Counted from the stretch's first letter, positions 37,901 through 47,723 are shown. The stretch is DNA of 60,775 nt from an uncultured Opitutia bacterium (GCA_903855995.1 CAIOAN010000007.1:300001-360775), one strand, 5' to 3'. The notes: generated from the letters alone by a model not told the origin. Program-made: numbers and translations.

Positions 37901-40900
37901 GACCACCTACGACGGCAGCAGCACCTATGGCGGCCTCTTCTCGGTGGCAGGCTATACGGTAACCGGTTTGGTGGCCTCCGAATCGATCGCTTCCGTCGCG
38001 CAGAACTACAAGTCGGGCGCCGTCGTCGGCTCCGGTACGTCGCTCACCTCTTCCTCGGTCGCCCAGGCGGGCGTCTTCAACGTCACGCCCAGTGCGGCAG
38101 TCGCTGGTGCGGGCACGTTGCTGAGTAACTACACCATTACGTATGCCGGCAGAGCCTATACGGTGGACCAGATCGTCCTGAATAACCTCAACCTGACGGG
38201 TACTAACCATAGCCTAGTCTACAATGGCGGCACGCAGAATAATTACGGCGCGACGGTCGTCGGCCTGCTCGGCAGCGACGCGGTCACGGTCGGCGGCTAT
38301 GCCTCCGGCAAGAATGTCGGCACGTACACCGACAGCCTGACGCTCACCGCGGTCGGTAGCACGAACCTCGGCAATTATAACCTCATCACGGCCCAGGGCG
38401 TGCTCACGATCACTGCGGCTCCGCTGACGATTGTCGGCGCATCCACGAGCGCGGTCTACAACGCGGCTTTGCGCACCAACGCCGCCGCGACCGTCACAGG
38501 TCTCCTCGGTAGCGACAGCCTCACCGTCACCGGCGCCGCCACCGGCACGCACGTGGGTAGCTATGCCGACGCCCTTTCTCCCGTGGCCGGCTCCGGCACC
38601 TCGCTGGCTAACTATGCCATCACGACCACTCAGGGCGCACTCACCGTCACCGCGGCGCCGCTGACCGTCACGGCCACGGCCGTCTCCGCCACTTACGGCA
38701 CCGCTCAGGCCTTGGACGGCTCCGCCGGTTTCACGACCAGCGGGCTGCAGGGCGGCGATAGCGTCGCCAGCGTCACGCTTACTTACAGTGGGGGCAGTAA
38801 TGTCCCGGCGACCACCGCCGCGGGCACCTATGCTTCCAGCGTCCTGCCCAGCGCCGCTGTCGCGGGCGCCGGCACTGCGCTGTCCGATTATAGCCTCAGC
38901 TATGCGGCTGGCAGCACCGTCGTCGCGCGCCGGGCGATCACCCTCACCGAAGCCGCGCAATCTCTGGTCTATAATGCGTCCACGCAGTCGGGCAGCTTCA
39001 CCACGAATCTCGGTACGGTCACGGGTAGCACCGTCGCCACGGGCCTCAATGGCGATATCCTCACCGTCTCCGGTGTGGCTAGCGGACGCAATGCCGGCAC
39101 CTATACGCCTAACCTAGCGATTTCCGGTACCGCGTCGGCCAACTACATCCTCACGGCCAGCAACGGCACGCTTACGATCACGCCGTTCCAGTTCTTCTTC
39201 GGCCCGAACGGCGGCGTCGGCCCCCGCATCGTCGGCGCGGCCAATGATAAGGTCTACAACGCCACCACCGCGGCCACGGGCAGCGTCAGCGTGCTCGGCC
39301 TGCTCGGCAGCGACACGCTCACCGCCACAGCGAGCTCGGCGGTCTTTGACACCAAGAACGTCGGAAGCGGCAAGGCCGTTACCTTGGCCGGCATCGCTCT
39401 GGCCGGCGACGCGACCACCTTGGCGAACTACACCCTCGGCGGCACGACCTCGGTGGCCACCACCGCGGCGGTCACCCCGGCTCCGCTGACGATCACCGGC
39501 GCGAACACATCGCTCGTCTATAACGCTTCGACCCAGAACAATGCGGCGGCGACCGTCGCCGGCCTGGTCGGCGGCGAGACCGTGACCCTTTCCGGTTATG
39601 GCGCCGGCCGCAATGTCGGCAACTACGCGGATACCCTCACCGTCACCGCGGGTGCCGGCACTTCCCTCAGCAATTACACCGTGACCAAGACGAACGGCGC
39701 ACTGACGATCACGCCGTTCCAGTTCTTCTTCGGCCCGAACGGCGGCGTCGGCCCCCGCATCGTCGGCGCGGCCAACGACAAGGTCTACGACGCCGGTACC
39801 GCGGCCACGGGCAGCGTCAACGTACTCGGCCTGCTCGGCAGCGATACGCTCACCGCCACGGCGACCGCGGCCGCCTTCGACAGCAAGAATGTCGCCAGCG
39901 GCAAGACGGTGACCTTCGGAGGCGTCGCCGTCCAGGGCGACGCGACCACGCTGGCCAACTACACCCTCGGCGGGGCGACCAGCGTGACCACGACCGCGGC
40001 CATCACGCCGGCGACGCTCACCGTGAACGCCCGGACTGATGTCAAGGTCTACGACCGTACCACGGCTTCGTCCAAGACCCCGACCGTCACGGGCTTGCTC
40101 GGCAGCGATACGCTCACGGGCCTCACGCAGGCCTTCGCCGACCGCAACGTGCTCGGCGCCGGCGCTTCGACGCTCACGGTCCCGAACGGCTACGTCCTCA
40201 GCGACGGCAACAGCGGCGCGAATTACACGCTCACCGTCAATACCGCCGCGGGCACCATCACCCCTCGGCCGCTTTCCGCCACGGGTATCACCGCTCAGAA
40301 CAAGGTCTACGACGCGACCACCACCGCTTCGCTGAGCACGACCAGTGTGCAGGTCACGGGTGTCTTGGCCGCTGACGTCGCCTCGATCAATGTCGTGATC
40401 GGCGCCAACGTCACGGGCACCTTCGCCGACGCCAACGTCGGCACGGGCAAGGCCGTGAACCTCGCGGGCATCAGCCTCACGGGCCTCGGCTCGGCGAACT
40501 ACACCACGGACGGTATCGGGGGTGTCTCCGCCAATATCACTCCGGCTCCGCTGACCATCGTCGGCGCGACCACCAGCAGCGTCTATACGGCCGCGACCCA
40601 GACCAATTCCGCGGCGACGATCACTGGCCTGCAGGGTTCGGATGCCATCACCGCCAGCGGCCGCGGGACTGGCACGAACGTCGGCACCTATGCGGACAGC
40701 TTGGTCGCCGTCGCCGGCGGCAGCACGTCGCTCGGCAACTACAGCATCACGCTGACCAACGGCAGCCTCACGGTCACGCCGAAGGCGTTGACCGCGGTCG
40801 CCGCGGCCAACGACAAGGTTTACGACGCTGGCACCGCGACCACGGGCAGCGTGACGCTCACCGGCCTGATCGGGGCCGACGCAGGCACCGTCGTCGCCCA

Positions 40901-43900
40901 GGGTAGCTATGCCTTCGCGCAATCCAACATCGGCACGGGTCTCCCCGTGGCGGTCACCGGCCTCACCCTGACCGGCGCCGCTTCGGGTAACTACAGTCTC
41001 CCCGGCAGCACGCTTTCCGCTTCGGCCGCCATCACGCCGGCTCCGCTGAATGTCTATGCGAACAGTGACGGCAAATTCTACAGCCAGACGGACATCGTCG
41101 GGAATGCCGGCGCCGCCGCGGGTTACAACGGTTACGCCGTCACGGGTTTCGTGGGCGGGCAGACCGTTGCGGTCTTGAACAGCAGCCTGACGGCCGCCGG
41201 GCAGGGTATCAGCGTGAGCCGCACTGGCATCGCCAACCCGGCTGTCCTCGGAGCCAACAATCGGGAGCAGGCCGGCACCTACGCCGGCGCGCTCGTGGCC
41301 AATGGCCCGGCCGCCTCGGGCAACTACTCGCTCAACTACGTCGCGGGTGACTTCTCCATCGCCGGTCCGGGCTCGGCCCTGATCAGGCTCGTCGGTTCCT
41401 CCACCATTCCCTACGGCACCGCTCCGTCGACCCTGCCGGTCACGGTCTCTTATCTTTCCGGAGGGTCCTCCATCACCTCGCTCACGCTTTCGTCGGCGAC
41501 GGTCGCCGGCAGCACCATCTCTTACGTCTTCGCGGACGTCCTTAACAATACCATCTCGTTCGACGTCTCGGCGGCCAGTTTGCCGCGTTCGACGAGCAAT
41601 AACGTCAAGGTCGGCAGCTATGCCCTGACCTCGCTCATCGGCAACGTCGACACCAGCCATGCTCCGAGCCTGAACGGCACCGCCGTCACCACGGCCGGTT
41701 CTTATACCGTCACGCCCGCGGCGGCGACGCTCACCGCCACGGCCGCCACCTCCGTCTATAACGGCACGACCCAGACCCAGGCGGCCACGCTCACCGGTGT
41801 GTTCAATGGTGACCTTGTGGCGTATGCCGGCACGGCTTCCGGCCGCAACGTCGGTACGTATGCCTCGAACCTCGTAGTCTCAAGCGACCCGACGACCAGT
41901 GCCGACGTCGGCAACTACGTCGTGACCCTGGTGAACAACAATCTTGTCATCACGCCGTTCCAGCTCGTCCCGGGCGGCACGCCGTCGAGCAGCAACCCTG
42001 GCATCACCGCCGCGGCGAACAGCCGCGTCTATGACGGCACGACCGCGGCCACGGGCACGATCACCCCGGTGCTTTTCGCCGGCGACACCTTGACCGCCAC
42101 GGCGGACGCGGGCGCATTCGCGAATAAACATGTCGGTACAGCCAAGACGGTCACCTTCGGCGGCATCTCCCTCGTGGGCGACGCCGCGACCTTGGCTAAT
42201 TACAGCCTCCCGGCCAACCTCACGTTGACCGCGCCGGCGGACATCACCCCGGCGGCCCTGACGGTTACCGGACTTTCGGCGAGCAATCGCGTCTATAACG
42301 GCACCTTGGTCGCCGCCCTCGACACTTCTGGCGCCACGGTCTCGGGCGTGTTCGCGGGGGACACCATCACCGTCGCCGCTTCGGGTGTGACGGGACTCTT
42401 TGCCGATAAGAACGTCGCCAACGGCATCGCCGTCACGGCTCCGTCCGTCGGCTCCGCCCTCGTGGCAGGTGGCAGCACCTCGTTGAGCGATTACACCGTC
42501 AACACCGTGACCGGACTCAGCGCCAATATCACCCAGGCGTCGCTGACCATCACCGGCGTCACCGGCGTGAATCGCGCCTACGACGGCACCACGACCGGAA
42601 CGGTCAACTCGGCCAACGCGCAGCTTGTCGGCGTCGTTGCCGGCGATTCCATCACCTTGCTCACGTCGGGAGCGGTCGGCGTCTTCGCCGACAAGAATGT
42701 CGCCAACGGCATCGCGCTTGCGGTCTCGGGCAACACCTTGTCCGCCGCGGGTGGCACGTTGCTCAGCAACTACACCCTGAGCCAGCCCACCGGCCTCACC
42801 GCGAATATCACCAAGGCCGCTGTCACCGTCACCGGTGCGCTGACCTCGGTGGTCTATAACGCTGCCACGCAGAACAACGGGGCTGCGACCGTCTCCGGCC
42901 TCGCCACGGGCGAATCCCTCGTCGTCACCGGCCTTTCGTCCGGCCGTAACGTCGGTACCTACGCGGATGCGCTCAGTGCCACCGCGGGCGCCAGCACTTC
43001 GCTCGGCAATTATACCGTCACTTATGTGAACGGCGCCCTCACGATCACGCCGTTCCAGTTCTTCTTCGGCCCGAATGGTGGCGTCGGCCCCCGCATCGTC
43101 GGCGCGGCCAACGACAAGGCCTACAATGCGCTTACTGCGGCGACGGGTAGCCTCAGCGTCCTCGGCCTCCTCGGCAGCGATACCTTGACCGCCACCGCTG
43201 GTTCGGCGGCTTTCGACACCAAGAACGTCGGCACGGGCAAGACGGTTACGTTCGGCAGCATCGTCGTCCATGGCGACGCGACCACCCTGGCGAACTATAC
43301 CCTCGGCGGCACGACCAGCGTGACCACGACCGCAGCCGTCACCCCGGCGCCGCTCACGGTCACCGGAGCGAACGCTTCGCTGACATACAATGCCTTCACT
43401 CAGACCAACGCGGCGGCGACCGTCACCGGCCTGGTCGGCGGCGAGACCGTGACCGTCTCCGGATATGGAGCCGGTCGTAATGTCGGGACCTATGCGGATA
43501 CGCTCAGCGTGGCCGCAGGTTCGAACACGTTGCTCAGTAACTATACCCTTACCACCGTGGACGGTGCGTTGACCCTCACGCCCTATCAGCTGAACTTCGG
43601 CCCGAACGGCGGCGTCGGCCCCCGCGTCGTCGGCACGGCGAACGACAAGGTCTATAACACCACCACTGCGGCCACGGGTAGCGTCAACGTGCTCGGTCTG
43701 CTCGGTAGCGACACGCTCACCGCCACGGCGAGCTCGGCGGCCTTCGACACCAAGAACGTCGGCACGGGCAAGACGGTCACCTTCGCAGGCATCGCCCTCG
43801 GCGGCGACGCGACCACCTTGGCCAACTACACCCTCGGCAGCACGACCACGGTCAATACCACCGCGGCCGTCACCCCGGCTGCTTTGACGATCACCGGAGT

Positions 43901-46900
43901 GGCCACGTCGCTCGTCTACAGCGCCGCGACCCAGACCAACGCCACGGCGACCGTCGTCGGCCTCCTCGGCGGAGAGACGGTGACCGTGTCCGGCTACGGA
44001 GCCGGCCGCAACGTCGGCACCTATGCGGATGCGCTCACGGTGACGGCAGGCACGGGTACCGCCCTCAGTAATTACACCATCACCAAGACAAACGGCGCCC
44101 TCACGATCACGCCGTTCCAGTTCTTCTTCGGCCCGAACGGCGGCGTCGGCCCTCGCATCGTTGGCGCGGCCAACGACAAGGTCTACGACACCTTCACCTT
44201 GGCGACCGGTAGCGTCAACGTCCTCGGACTCCTGGGTACGGACGTCCTCACGGCCACTTCCGCCTCCTCGACTTTCGATACCAAGAACGTCGGCACGGGC
44301 AAGACGGTCACCTTCGGCGGCATCATCGTCCATGGCGACGCGACCACCCTGGCGAACTATACCCTCGGCGGCACGACTAGCGTGACCACCACCGCGGCCA
44401 TCACCGCGGCACCGCTGACGATCACCGGTGCGAACACGTCGCTCGTCTATAACGCTTCGACCCAGACCAACAATGCGGCCACCGTCACCGGTCTCATCGG
44501 CGGCGAGACCGTGACCGTCTCCGGATATGGAGCCGGTCGTAATGTCGGGTCCTATGCGGATGTACTCATCGCGACAGCGGGAACGGGCACGGACCTCAAT
44601 AACTACGCCGTCACCACGGTGAACGGAGCGTTGAGCGTGACCCCGTATCAGCTCCACTTCGGTGATCTGGCGATCGGCCCGCGCGTCGTCGGTTCGGCCA
44701 CCGATAAGGTCTACGATACCACCACCGCGACCACGGGCACTCTCGACGTCCTTGGACTGCTGGGGGGCGACGTCCTGACCGCGAGCTCCGCTGCTCCGAC
44801 CTTCGACTCGAAGAACGTCGGGAACCGTAAGACCGTGACCTTCTCGAGCCTCGTCCTCGGCGGCGACGCGACGACCCTCGCGAATTACTCCCTCGGCGGC
44901 ATCAGCAACGTGACCACCACGGCCAACGTGACGCGCGCTCCGCTGGCGGTCGTTGGCGCGACCACGAGCGTCGTTTATGACGGCACCACGCAGACCAACA
45001 CCGTCGCCACGGTGACTGGCCTGCTGGGGTCGGAATCCGTGTCCGTTGCCGGTTATGGCAGCGGCCGCAACACTGGCACCTATCGTGACGTCCTTGTCAC
45101 GACCGCTGGCGCCGGCACGAGCCTGGACAATTACTTCATCACCACCACGAACGGCGCGCTGACCGTGACTCCTTACCAGCTCGACTTCGGCAGCGGCGTC
45201 ACCGGCCCGCGCATCGAGGCCACGGCCCAGAACAAGGTCTACGATACCAGCGTCAACGCCAACGGCACTTTGACGGTCACCGGGCTGTTCGCCGGTGATG
45301 TCCTGACGGCGACCTCCGCGACCTCGACCTTCGCCACCAAGGACGTCGGCACGGGCAAGACGGTCACCTTCGGCGGCGTCATGATCGGCGGTTCTGCCGT
45401 GACCCTTTCGAATTACAGCCTCAGCACGCTCCCGACGGTGACTGCGCTGGCCGACGTCACGCCCGCTCCGCTCAAGGTCACGGTCCAGAGCGACGCCAAG
45501 TTCGTCACGCAGACCGATGCCGTGGGCGGCAGCGGTGCAGCCAGCGGTTATAACGGCTACCTGTTCTCCGGCTTCGTCGGCGGCGAGACCGAAACGGTGC
45601 TCGCTAGCCCGGTCATCACCGTGAGCCGTACCGGCATCACGAACCCTGCCGTGCTCGGCGCCAGCAACGTCGAACAGGCCGGCACCTATGCCGGTTCCCT
45701 GGTCGCGAGCGGTCCGGCCACGGCGAGCAACTATACACTGACCTACGTCCCGGCCGACTTCACCGTCGTCCCGGCCGGTCAGCTTATGGTCAAGACAGCG
45801 GGCGCCCTTAGCGTCTACGCCTCGGGTGTGCTCACTCCGACGATCACCAGCGTCTCTTACATGACCAGCTCCGGCGGTAATCAGATCGAAGTGCTCAACC
45901 AGACCGTCGCTGGCAGCTCCGGCAACGGGTACCACTACACCTTCACGGATAGCGCCGCGGGCACGGTGTCGTTCGCGCTGGTTCCGGTCGGCACGACCAA
46001 CTCGCATTCCGGCAATACCAACGTCGGCACCTATGCGCTGGCCGTCGCCGACTTCGCCAAGACCACGCCGAATCTCACCGGTACCGGGGCGGACGTCGTC
46101 GTCGCCGGCCAAGGCATCGTGACCCCCAAGCCTGTCACCCTGACGGCTTCGACGCAGTCGACCCAGTATGATGCCACGCTGAAGACCCAGACTTACGCGG
46201 ACAACGGCCTCGTGGCCAACGACCTCGTCACCGTCTCAGGCCTGCGTACGGGCACCAACGCGGGCGGCTATCGTTCGCAGCTCGCCACCAGCGGCGCCGA
46301 TGCGGCTAACTACGCCTTCATTTACCAGGATGGCCTCATGGCCATCACCCCGGCCCCGTTGACTGTGACCGGCGCCAATCGCTCGGTGGTCTACAACGCT
46401 GCGTCGCAGGCCAATGCCGTCGCCACCGTCGTCGGACTGATCGGCAGCGAAAGCGTGACCGTCTCCGGCTATTCCTCGGCACGAAACGTCGGCGTCTACG
46501 CCGATAGCTTGAGGCTCTCCGCCGCGGCCGGGACCTCGCTCGCCAACTACGCCGTCACCTATGTGGATGGTGCGCTGACCGTGACGCCTTACCCGCTCAG
46601 CTTCGGCGACAGCGCCACCGGCCCGCGCGTGAAGGCCGCCGCGAACAACAAGGTCTACGACACCGTCACCACTGCTACCGGCAGCCTCAGCGTCCTCGGA
46701 TTGCTAGGCACGGACGTCCTGACCGCCACGGCGGGCGCGGCGAACTTCGACACCAAGAACGTCGGCACCGGCAAGACGGTGACCTTCAGCGGTATCCTGC
46801 TCGGCGGCGACCAGACCACGTTGTCTAACTACGACCTCGGCGGCATCACCTCCGTGACCACGACCGCCGCGGTGACCAAGGCCTCCGTGACCGTCACCGG

Positions 46901-47723
46901 CGCCCACACGAGTTCCGTGTATAACAGCTTCACCCAGGCCAACACCGGCGCCACGATCGTCGGATTGCTCGGCGGCGAGACCGCGACCGTCACCGGTTAC
47001 GGCAGCGGCCGCAATGTCGGTAGCTATGCCGACCATCTTGCCCTGACGGCAGGAGCGGGCATGCAGCTGAGCAACTACGACATCACGTATGTCAACGGCG
47101 GCATCACCCTCACCCCGCGGGCCTTGGTGCTTACCAACCTCTCGGCCGTGAACAAGAACTACGACGGCAACACGTCCGCCGTGGTACATGGCGATCTCGT
47201 CGGGGTGCTCGCGGGCGACACCGTCACCACCGGTTCCATCCTGGGTACGTTCGCCGACGCGCTGGCCGGGCAGTCCAAGACCGTCACCGTCGTCTCGGGT
47301 TCGCTACTCGGGACCGATGCCGGCAACTATATCCTCACGCCTGGACAGACCACGTTCGCGGACATCATCGCGCAGAACAAGGAGATCGAGAACTTCATCC
47401 TCGGCGCCACCAAGCTCGGCGACGTCGGCATCTACAAGGACTGGGGCCTGCCTCAGTTCAGGTATCCCGTGCCCAAGACCTTCATCGTCCGTCCCGTCGA
47501 CGCGGCTGCGCCGACCGAGACCACCACCGGCGACAGCAATGCCGCGGGACCTGCGGCCAAGGTGCGTTACTTCACCGGTGATGAGAAGAACGTCGACGGC
47601 ACCGGCTTCCGCTACGTCTACCCCAAGGTCAATCTCGGGAAGGCCTACTACGTCGGCGCCCTCCGCGGCGACGAAGCCACGGCCGCCGGCGGCGAGACCA
47701 CCGAAACCGCCGAGGCGAAGTGA
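31986..47723 (+). CDS. Giant TpsA filamentous-haemagglutinin-like exoprotein with MBG/YDG repeats
   Basis: A 5245-residue secreted protein, the substrate of the adjacent TpsB. A signal peptide (about 1-30, cut after SFA) is followed by the TPS secretion domain (about 31-150) with NPNGIFFGRGSTVDAAG (from residue 113), the N-P-N-G signature recognised by TpsB. Residues 150-430 continue as beta-helix (VLSAAAAREVVNQSV, DAGQGGKVVLWSDV). A Gly/Thr/Ser-rich region follows to about 1700. From about 37.5 kb to 47.3 kb come more than 25 MBG/YDG-type Ig-like repeats of about 88 residues (consensus KVYD.TT.ATG...GLLGSD and SNYT). The C-terminus (about 5130-5245) is non-repetitive (YKDWGLPQFRYPVPKTFIVRP). 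No Cys pair or sortase motif stands out. Role: probably a surface fibre or adhesin; ligand unknown. Confidence 0.93.
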   Translation: MAPASSVKRRLLPLATLLVAAVLNPVGSFANPTGANVTGGAATVSGQGTARVTIDQSSDRAFIEWNSFSVAKGESVRFNQPSASSVTANKVVGVAPSDILGAVSANGRIILINPNGIFFGRGSTVDAAGLIATTLDLDKDSFLAGGKLKFSSASDISASVVNEGTLTLSDAGLGALVAPHVRNSGALVANLGTAVLASGKAFTVDFTGDGLITFALGEGIASTLVGADGQPLKAQVEQAGEVAAGRIVLSAAAAREVVNQSVNVSGLVRAGSAGRNADGSISLRGSNSVAVAAGAEVSGTKVSVDADSVAIAGNLSASSIQLTGEHVAVLAGATLSSDGGSILVGGDWQGSNGVRQAITTTLEAGATIDAGQGGKVVLWSDVTNADSVTTVAGLVRALGGRIETSGHLLELPGVVQAGIGGSWLLDPTNVTITTTSTTGTLAGDLLNAGVTNIKATDIQTAVNAGSTVTILATGTFTLSTPLAFAPATGVTGTLTLNNLAGTMGTTSNVTLSGSGGVSNSGAGVVNLSIFSNGIIYVQAPIVSTNGPINVALQSANQTTNNTGVVANITVSSNITTRGGYLVIDATGGTINGLGTSAPTITRGADLATSGKGGGITINAAINTTTTGAVASATTTGGNFVIADSGQFSLQTQSLGLADIGGSATLSLKGGNQSNTNGAYGWLLGTGTGYFKSTGSILIDGRTPFAVNTTLWVQGPPITSFAGSITMYSSAAGSVGGYGQMAIQGPISAYGPITIQALGVGNVLNTTNPTLTSTAAGTITSTTGLVSITVTGQNSGVYATSLAGLITAPQVAINATNATAGGLGVSMVGSTSGVTITADAGTVYPTAGNALSITSTVGTAGVTGGITVTGGNIINQSNGGSVSFVTNGDLTATSAVNFSRANTSSGAQTITYDTRSGNLTSQITTGPFTYNATGATQKVNYVEQSNGSNLSIGNSAASTIALSGYILVDNTNSGLLTADSAIAGMTTSAGVTALGALSAGDYIFLNGLNNSATLNAVNLGAATLTVTSASTASAAITVIGKHNTANIGNPGIASTGAVAIQSSGGSMLFQSNGAISQTGAVTLAANSSGVASSVTYDTTTGNKNAGITSGALTLTGGAAASNTAINYTQKSAGAALTIGTVSMPGYILLDNTYGGTAGAGGTPTSGYIKLSNASTNAQATLDGVLVSGALSAGAYAGANAITINAVSGSLPPGKNNITLSGALTATTGDINLTGETLANYGVKFAANVTATNGSINAIGVSGANAGAGSGLYLNGNIQVVASANVTLAGSVTSTTVLGPGIEMFASGNVIRAGNNLKIDAFSANASANTMYALRMGVSSVYLTSGGDLTISASNSAATTALSAGIIAYGLVTNAGGALTMQGSTLGARTNATGTSVANVALAAPSTTVAGGAGMGIILNGSASYTDGAKVYTGINAVGNISMTGTGVAGGIDDRSIPLTSTTGSITMTGVTSGATAIGVYLSSANVTASGGTYTAGTSQSSDAIRITGTALSGQSAINIVGTTAITNNSTNGNTDLIANVGNFVDPVTITNGASAGAIEVSAIGSTAAIISAAGTVFTQNANSGIVLATSNGGNLTVPKIANNGTGSVILAAGAYLPVGTGTGGQIVGVSTNTLTSATGNVYLFAGQPGTSFTNTTTLAYLNSALGTLSFNNTVFSQAYHTGNVAATSLVDTAINLANLPSANTKTGSTAGPAIQFRLSPSYQMVLSAHLTKVYGTSDPANTINSVATAGTLENQLAASFSTPATNPTGLRNNAGTTEIILNVNGTNFYLPLTNFLNSVTGTRTGYGVLAGEQAYVVPTSGVDAKYTYSFNSTMGILLTSGVTVSGVAGTVPTSLAITKAPLTVTSYGTNFTYDGVTKYASLVTASGLVTSVDGVSTGDAVTGATSTFRTGATVGSGTVITNPSTTVVNAGTYNGSPSAAVGSGLANYNVSYVGAAFTVAPAPLTIANNAAAATTYDGSSTYGGLFSVAGYTVTGLVASESIASVAQNYKSGAVVGSGTSLTSSSVAQAGVFNVTPSAAVAGAGTLLSNYTITYAGRAYTVDQIVLNNLNLTGTNHSLVYNGGTQNNYGATVVGLLGSDAVTVGGYASGKNVGTYTDSLTLTAVGSTNLGNYNLITAQGVLTITAAPLTIVGASTSAVYNAALRTNAAATVTGLLGSDSLTVTGAATGTHVGSYADALSPVAGSGTSLANYAITTTQGALTVTAAPLTVTATAVSATYGTAQALDGSAGFTTSGLQGGDSVASVTLTYSGGSNVPATTAAGTYASSVLPSAAVAGAGTALSDYSLSYAAGSTVVARRAITLTEAAQSLVYNASTQSGSFTTNLGTVTGSTVATGLNGDILTVSGVASGRNAGTYTPNLAISGTASANYILTASNGTLTITPFQFFFGPNGGVGPRIVGAANDKVYNATTAATGSVSVLGLLGSDTLTATASSAVFDTKNVGSGKAVTLAGIALAGDATTLANYTLGGTTSVATTAAVTPAPLTITGANTSLVYNASTQNNAAATVAGLVGGETVTLSGYGAGRNVGNYADTLTVTAGAGTSLSNYTVTKTNGALTITPFQFFFGPNGGVGPRIVGAANDKVYDAGTAATGSVNVLGLLGSDTLTATATAAAFDSKNVASGKTVTFGGVAVQGDATTLANYTLGGATSVTTTAAITPATLTVNARTDVKVYDRTTASSKTPTVTGLLGSDTLTGLTQAFADRNVLGAGASTLTVPNGYVLSDGNSGANYTLTVNTAAGTITPRPLSATGITAQNKVYDATTTASLSTTSVQVTGVLAADVASINVVIGANVTGTFADANVGTGKAVNLAGISLTGLGSANYTTDGIGGVSANITPAPLTIVGATTSSVYTAATQTNSAATITGLQGSDAITASGRGTGTNVGTYADSLVAVAGGSTSLGNYSITLTNGSLTVTPKALTAVAAANDKVYDAGTATTGSVTLTGLIGADAGTVVAQGSYAFAQSNIGTGLPVAVTGLTLTGAASGNYSLPGSTLSASAAITPAPLNVYANSDGKFYSQTDIVGNAGAAAGYNGYAVTGFVGGQTVAVLNSSLTAAGQGISVSRTGIANPAVLGANNREQAGTYAGALVANGPAASGNYSLNYVAGDFSIAGPGSALIRLVGSSTIPYGTAPSTLPVTVSYLSGGSSITSLTLSSATVAGSTISYVFADVLNNTISFDVSAASLPRSTSNNVKVGSYALTSLIGNVDTSHAPSLNGTAVTTAGSYTVTPAAATLTATAATSVYNGTTQTQAATLTGVFNGDLVAYAGTASGRNVGTYASNLVVSSDPTTSADVGNYVVTLVNNNLVITPFQLVPGGTPSSSNPGITAAANSRVYDGTTAATGTITPVLFAGDTLTATADAGAFANKHVGTAKTVTFGGISLVGDAATLANYSLPANLTLTAPADITPAALTVTGLSASNRVYNGTLVAALDTSGATVSGVFAGDTITVAASGVTGLFADKNVANGIAVTAPSVGSALVAGGSTSLSDYTVNTVTGLSANITQASLTITGVTGVNRAYDGTTTGTVNSANAQLVGVVAGDSITLLTSGAVGVFADKNVANGIALAVSGNTLSAAGGTLLSNYTLSQPTGLTANITKAAVTVTGALTSVVYNAATQNNGAATVSGLATGESLVVTGLSSGRNVGTYADALSATAGASTSLGNYTVTYVNGALTITPFQFFFGPNGGVGPRIVGAANDKAYNALTAATGSLSVLGLLGSDTLTATAGSAAFDTKNVGTGKTVTFGSIVVHGDATTLANYTLGGTTSVTTTAAVTPAPLTVTGANASLTYNAFTQTNAAATVTGLVGGETVTVSGYGAGRNVGTYADTLSVAAGSNTLLSNYTLTTVDGALTLTPYQLNFGPNGGVGPRVVGTANDKVYNTTTAATGSVNVLGLLGSDTLTATASSAAFDTKNVGTGKTVTFAGIALGGDATTLANYTLGSTTTVNTTAAVTPAALTITGVATSLVYSAATQTNATATVVGLLGGETVTVSGYGAGRNVGTYADALTVTAGTGTALSNYTITKTNGALTITPFQFFFGPNGGVGPRIVGAANDKVYDTFTLATGSVNVLGLLGTDVLTATSASSTFDTKNVGTGKTVTFGGIIVHGDATTLANYTLGGTTSVTTTAAITAAPLTITGANTSLVYNASTQTNNAATVTGLIGGETVTVSGYGAGRNVGSYADVLIATAGTGTDLNNYAVTTVNGALSVTPYQLHFGDLAIGPRVVGSATDKVYDTTTATTGTLDVLGLLGGDVLTASSAAPTFDSKNVGNRKTVTFSSLVLGGDATTLANYSLGGISNVTTTANVTRAPLAVVGATTSVVYDGTTQTNTVATVTGLLGSESVSVAGYGSGRNTGTYRDVLVTTAGAGTSLDNYFITTTNGALTVTPYQLDFGSGVTGPRIEATAQNKVYDTSVNANGTLTVTGLFAGDVLTATSATSTFATKDVGTGKTVTFGGVMIGGSAVTLSNYSLSTLPTVTALADVTPAPLKVTVQSDAKFVTQTDAVGGSGAASGYNGYLFSGFVGGETETVLASPVITVSRTGITNPAVLGASNVEQAGTYAGSLVASGPATASNYTLTYVPADFTVVPAGQLMVKTAGALSVYASGVLTPTITSVSYMTSSGGNQIEVLNQTVAGSSGNGYHYTFTDSAAGTVSFALVPVGTTNSHSGNTNVGTYALAVADFAKTTPNLTGTGADVVVAGQGIVTPKPVTLTASTQSTQYDATLKTQTYADNGLVANDLVTVSGLRTGTNAGGYRSQLATSGADAANYAFIYQDGLMAITPAPLTVTGANRSVVYNAASQANAVATVVGLIGSESVTVSGYSSARNVGVYADSLRLSAAAGTSLANYAVTYVDGALTVTPYPLSFGDSATGPRVKAAANNKVYDTVTTATGSLSVLGLLGTDVLTATAGAANFDTKNVGTGKTVTFSGILLGGDQTTLSNYDLGGITSVTTTAAVTKASVTVTGAHTSSVYNSFTQANTGATIVGLLGGETATVTGYGSGRNVGSYADHLALTAGAGMQLSNYDITYVNGGITLTPRALVLTNLSAVNKNYDGNTSAVVHGDLVGVLAGDTVTTGSILGTFADALAGQSKTVTVVSGSLLGTDAGNYILTPGQTTFADIIAQNKEIENFILGATKLGDVGIYKDWGLPQFRYPVPKTFIVRPVDAAAPTETTTGDSNAAGPAAKVRYFTGDEKNVDGTGFRYVYPKVNLGKAYYVGALRGDEATAAGGETTETAEAK
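43041..45692 (+). repeat. 531-bp tandem super-repeats inside tpsA
   Basis: Equivalent boundaries (coding the TPFQFFFGP or TPYQL.FG start) lie at 43041, 43572, 44103, 44634 and 45162, spaced 531, 531, 531 and 528 bp. Each unit encodes 177 residues: one YDG-type and one MBG-type repeat. The boundary and first 80 bp are nearly identical in DNA between units 39174, 39705, 43041 and 44103, including a long block coding GPNGGVGPRIVGAANDK. This points to recent duplication or gene conversion. An isolated earlier pair sits at 39174-39705, also 531 bp apart. Confidence 0.85.

Noticed and set aside
41880-46112. 1410-codon open frame on the strand opposite tpsA
   Set aside because: It is exactly antisense to the repetitive Gly/Thr/Ala-rich coding sequence, its product is low-complexity Arg/Gly/Asp-rich with no domain, and it follows from codon periodicity at high GC. 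The frames at 39114-41660 and 36243-38210 are the same artefact.
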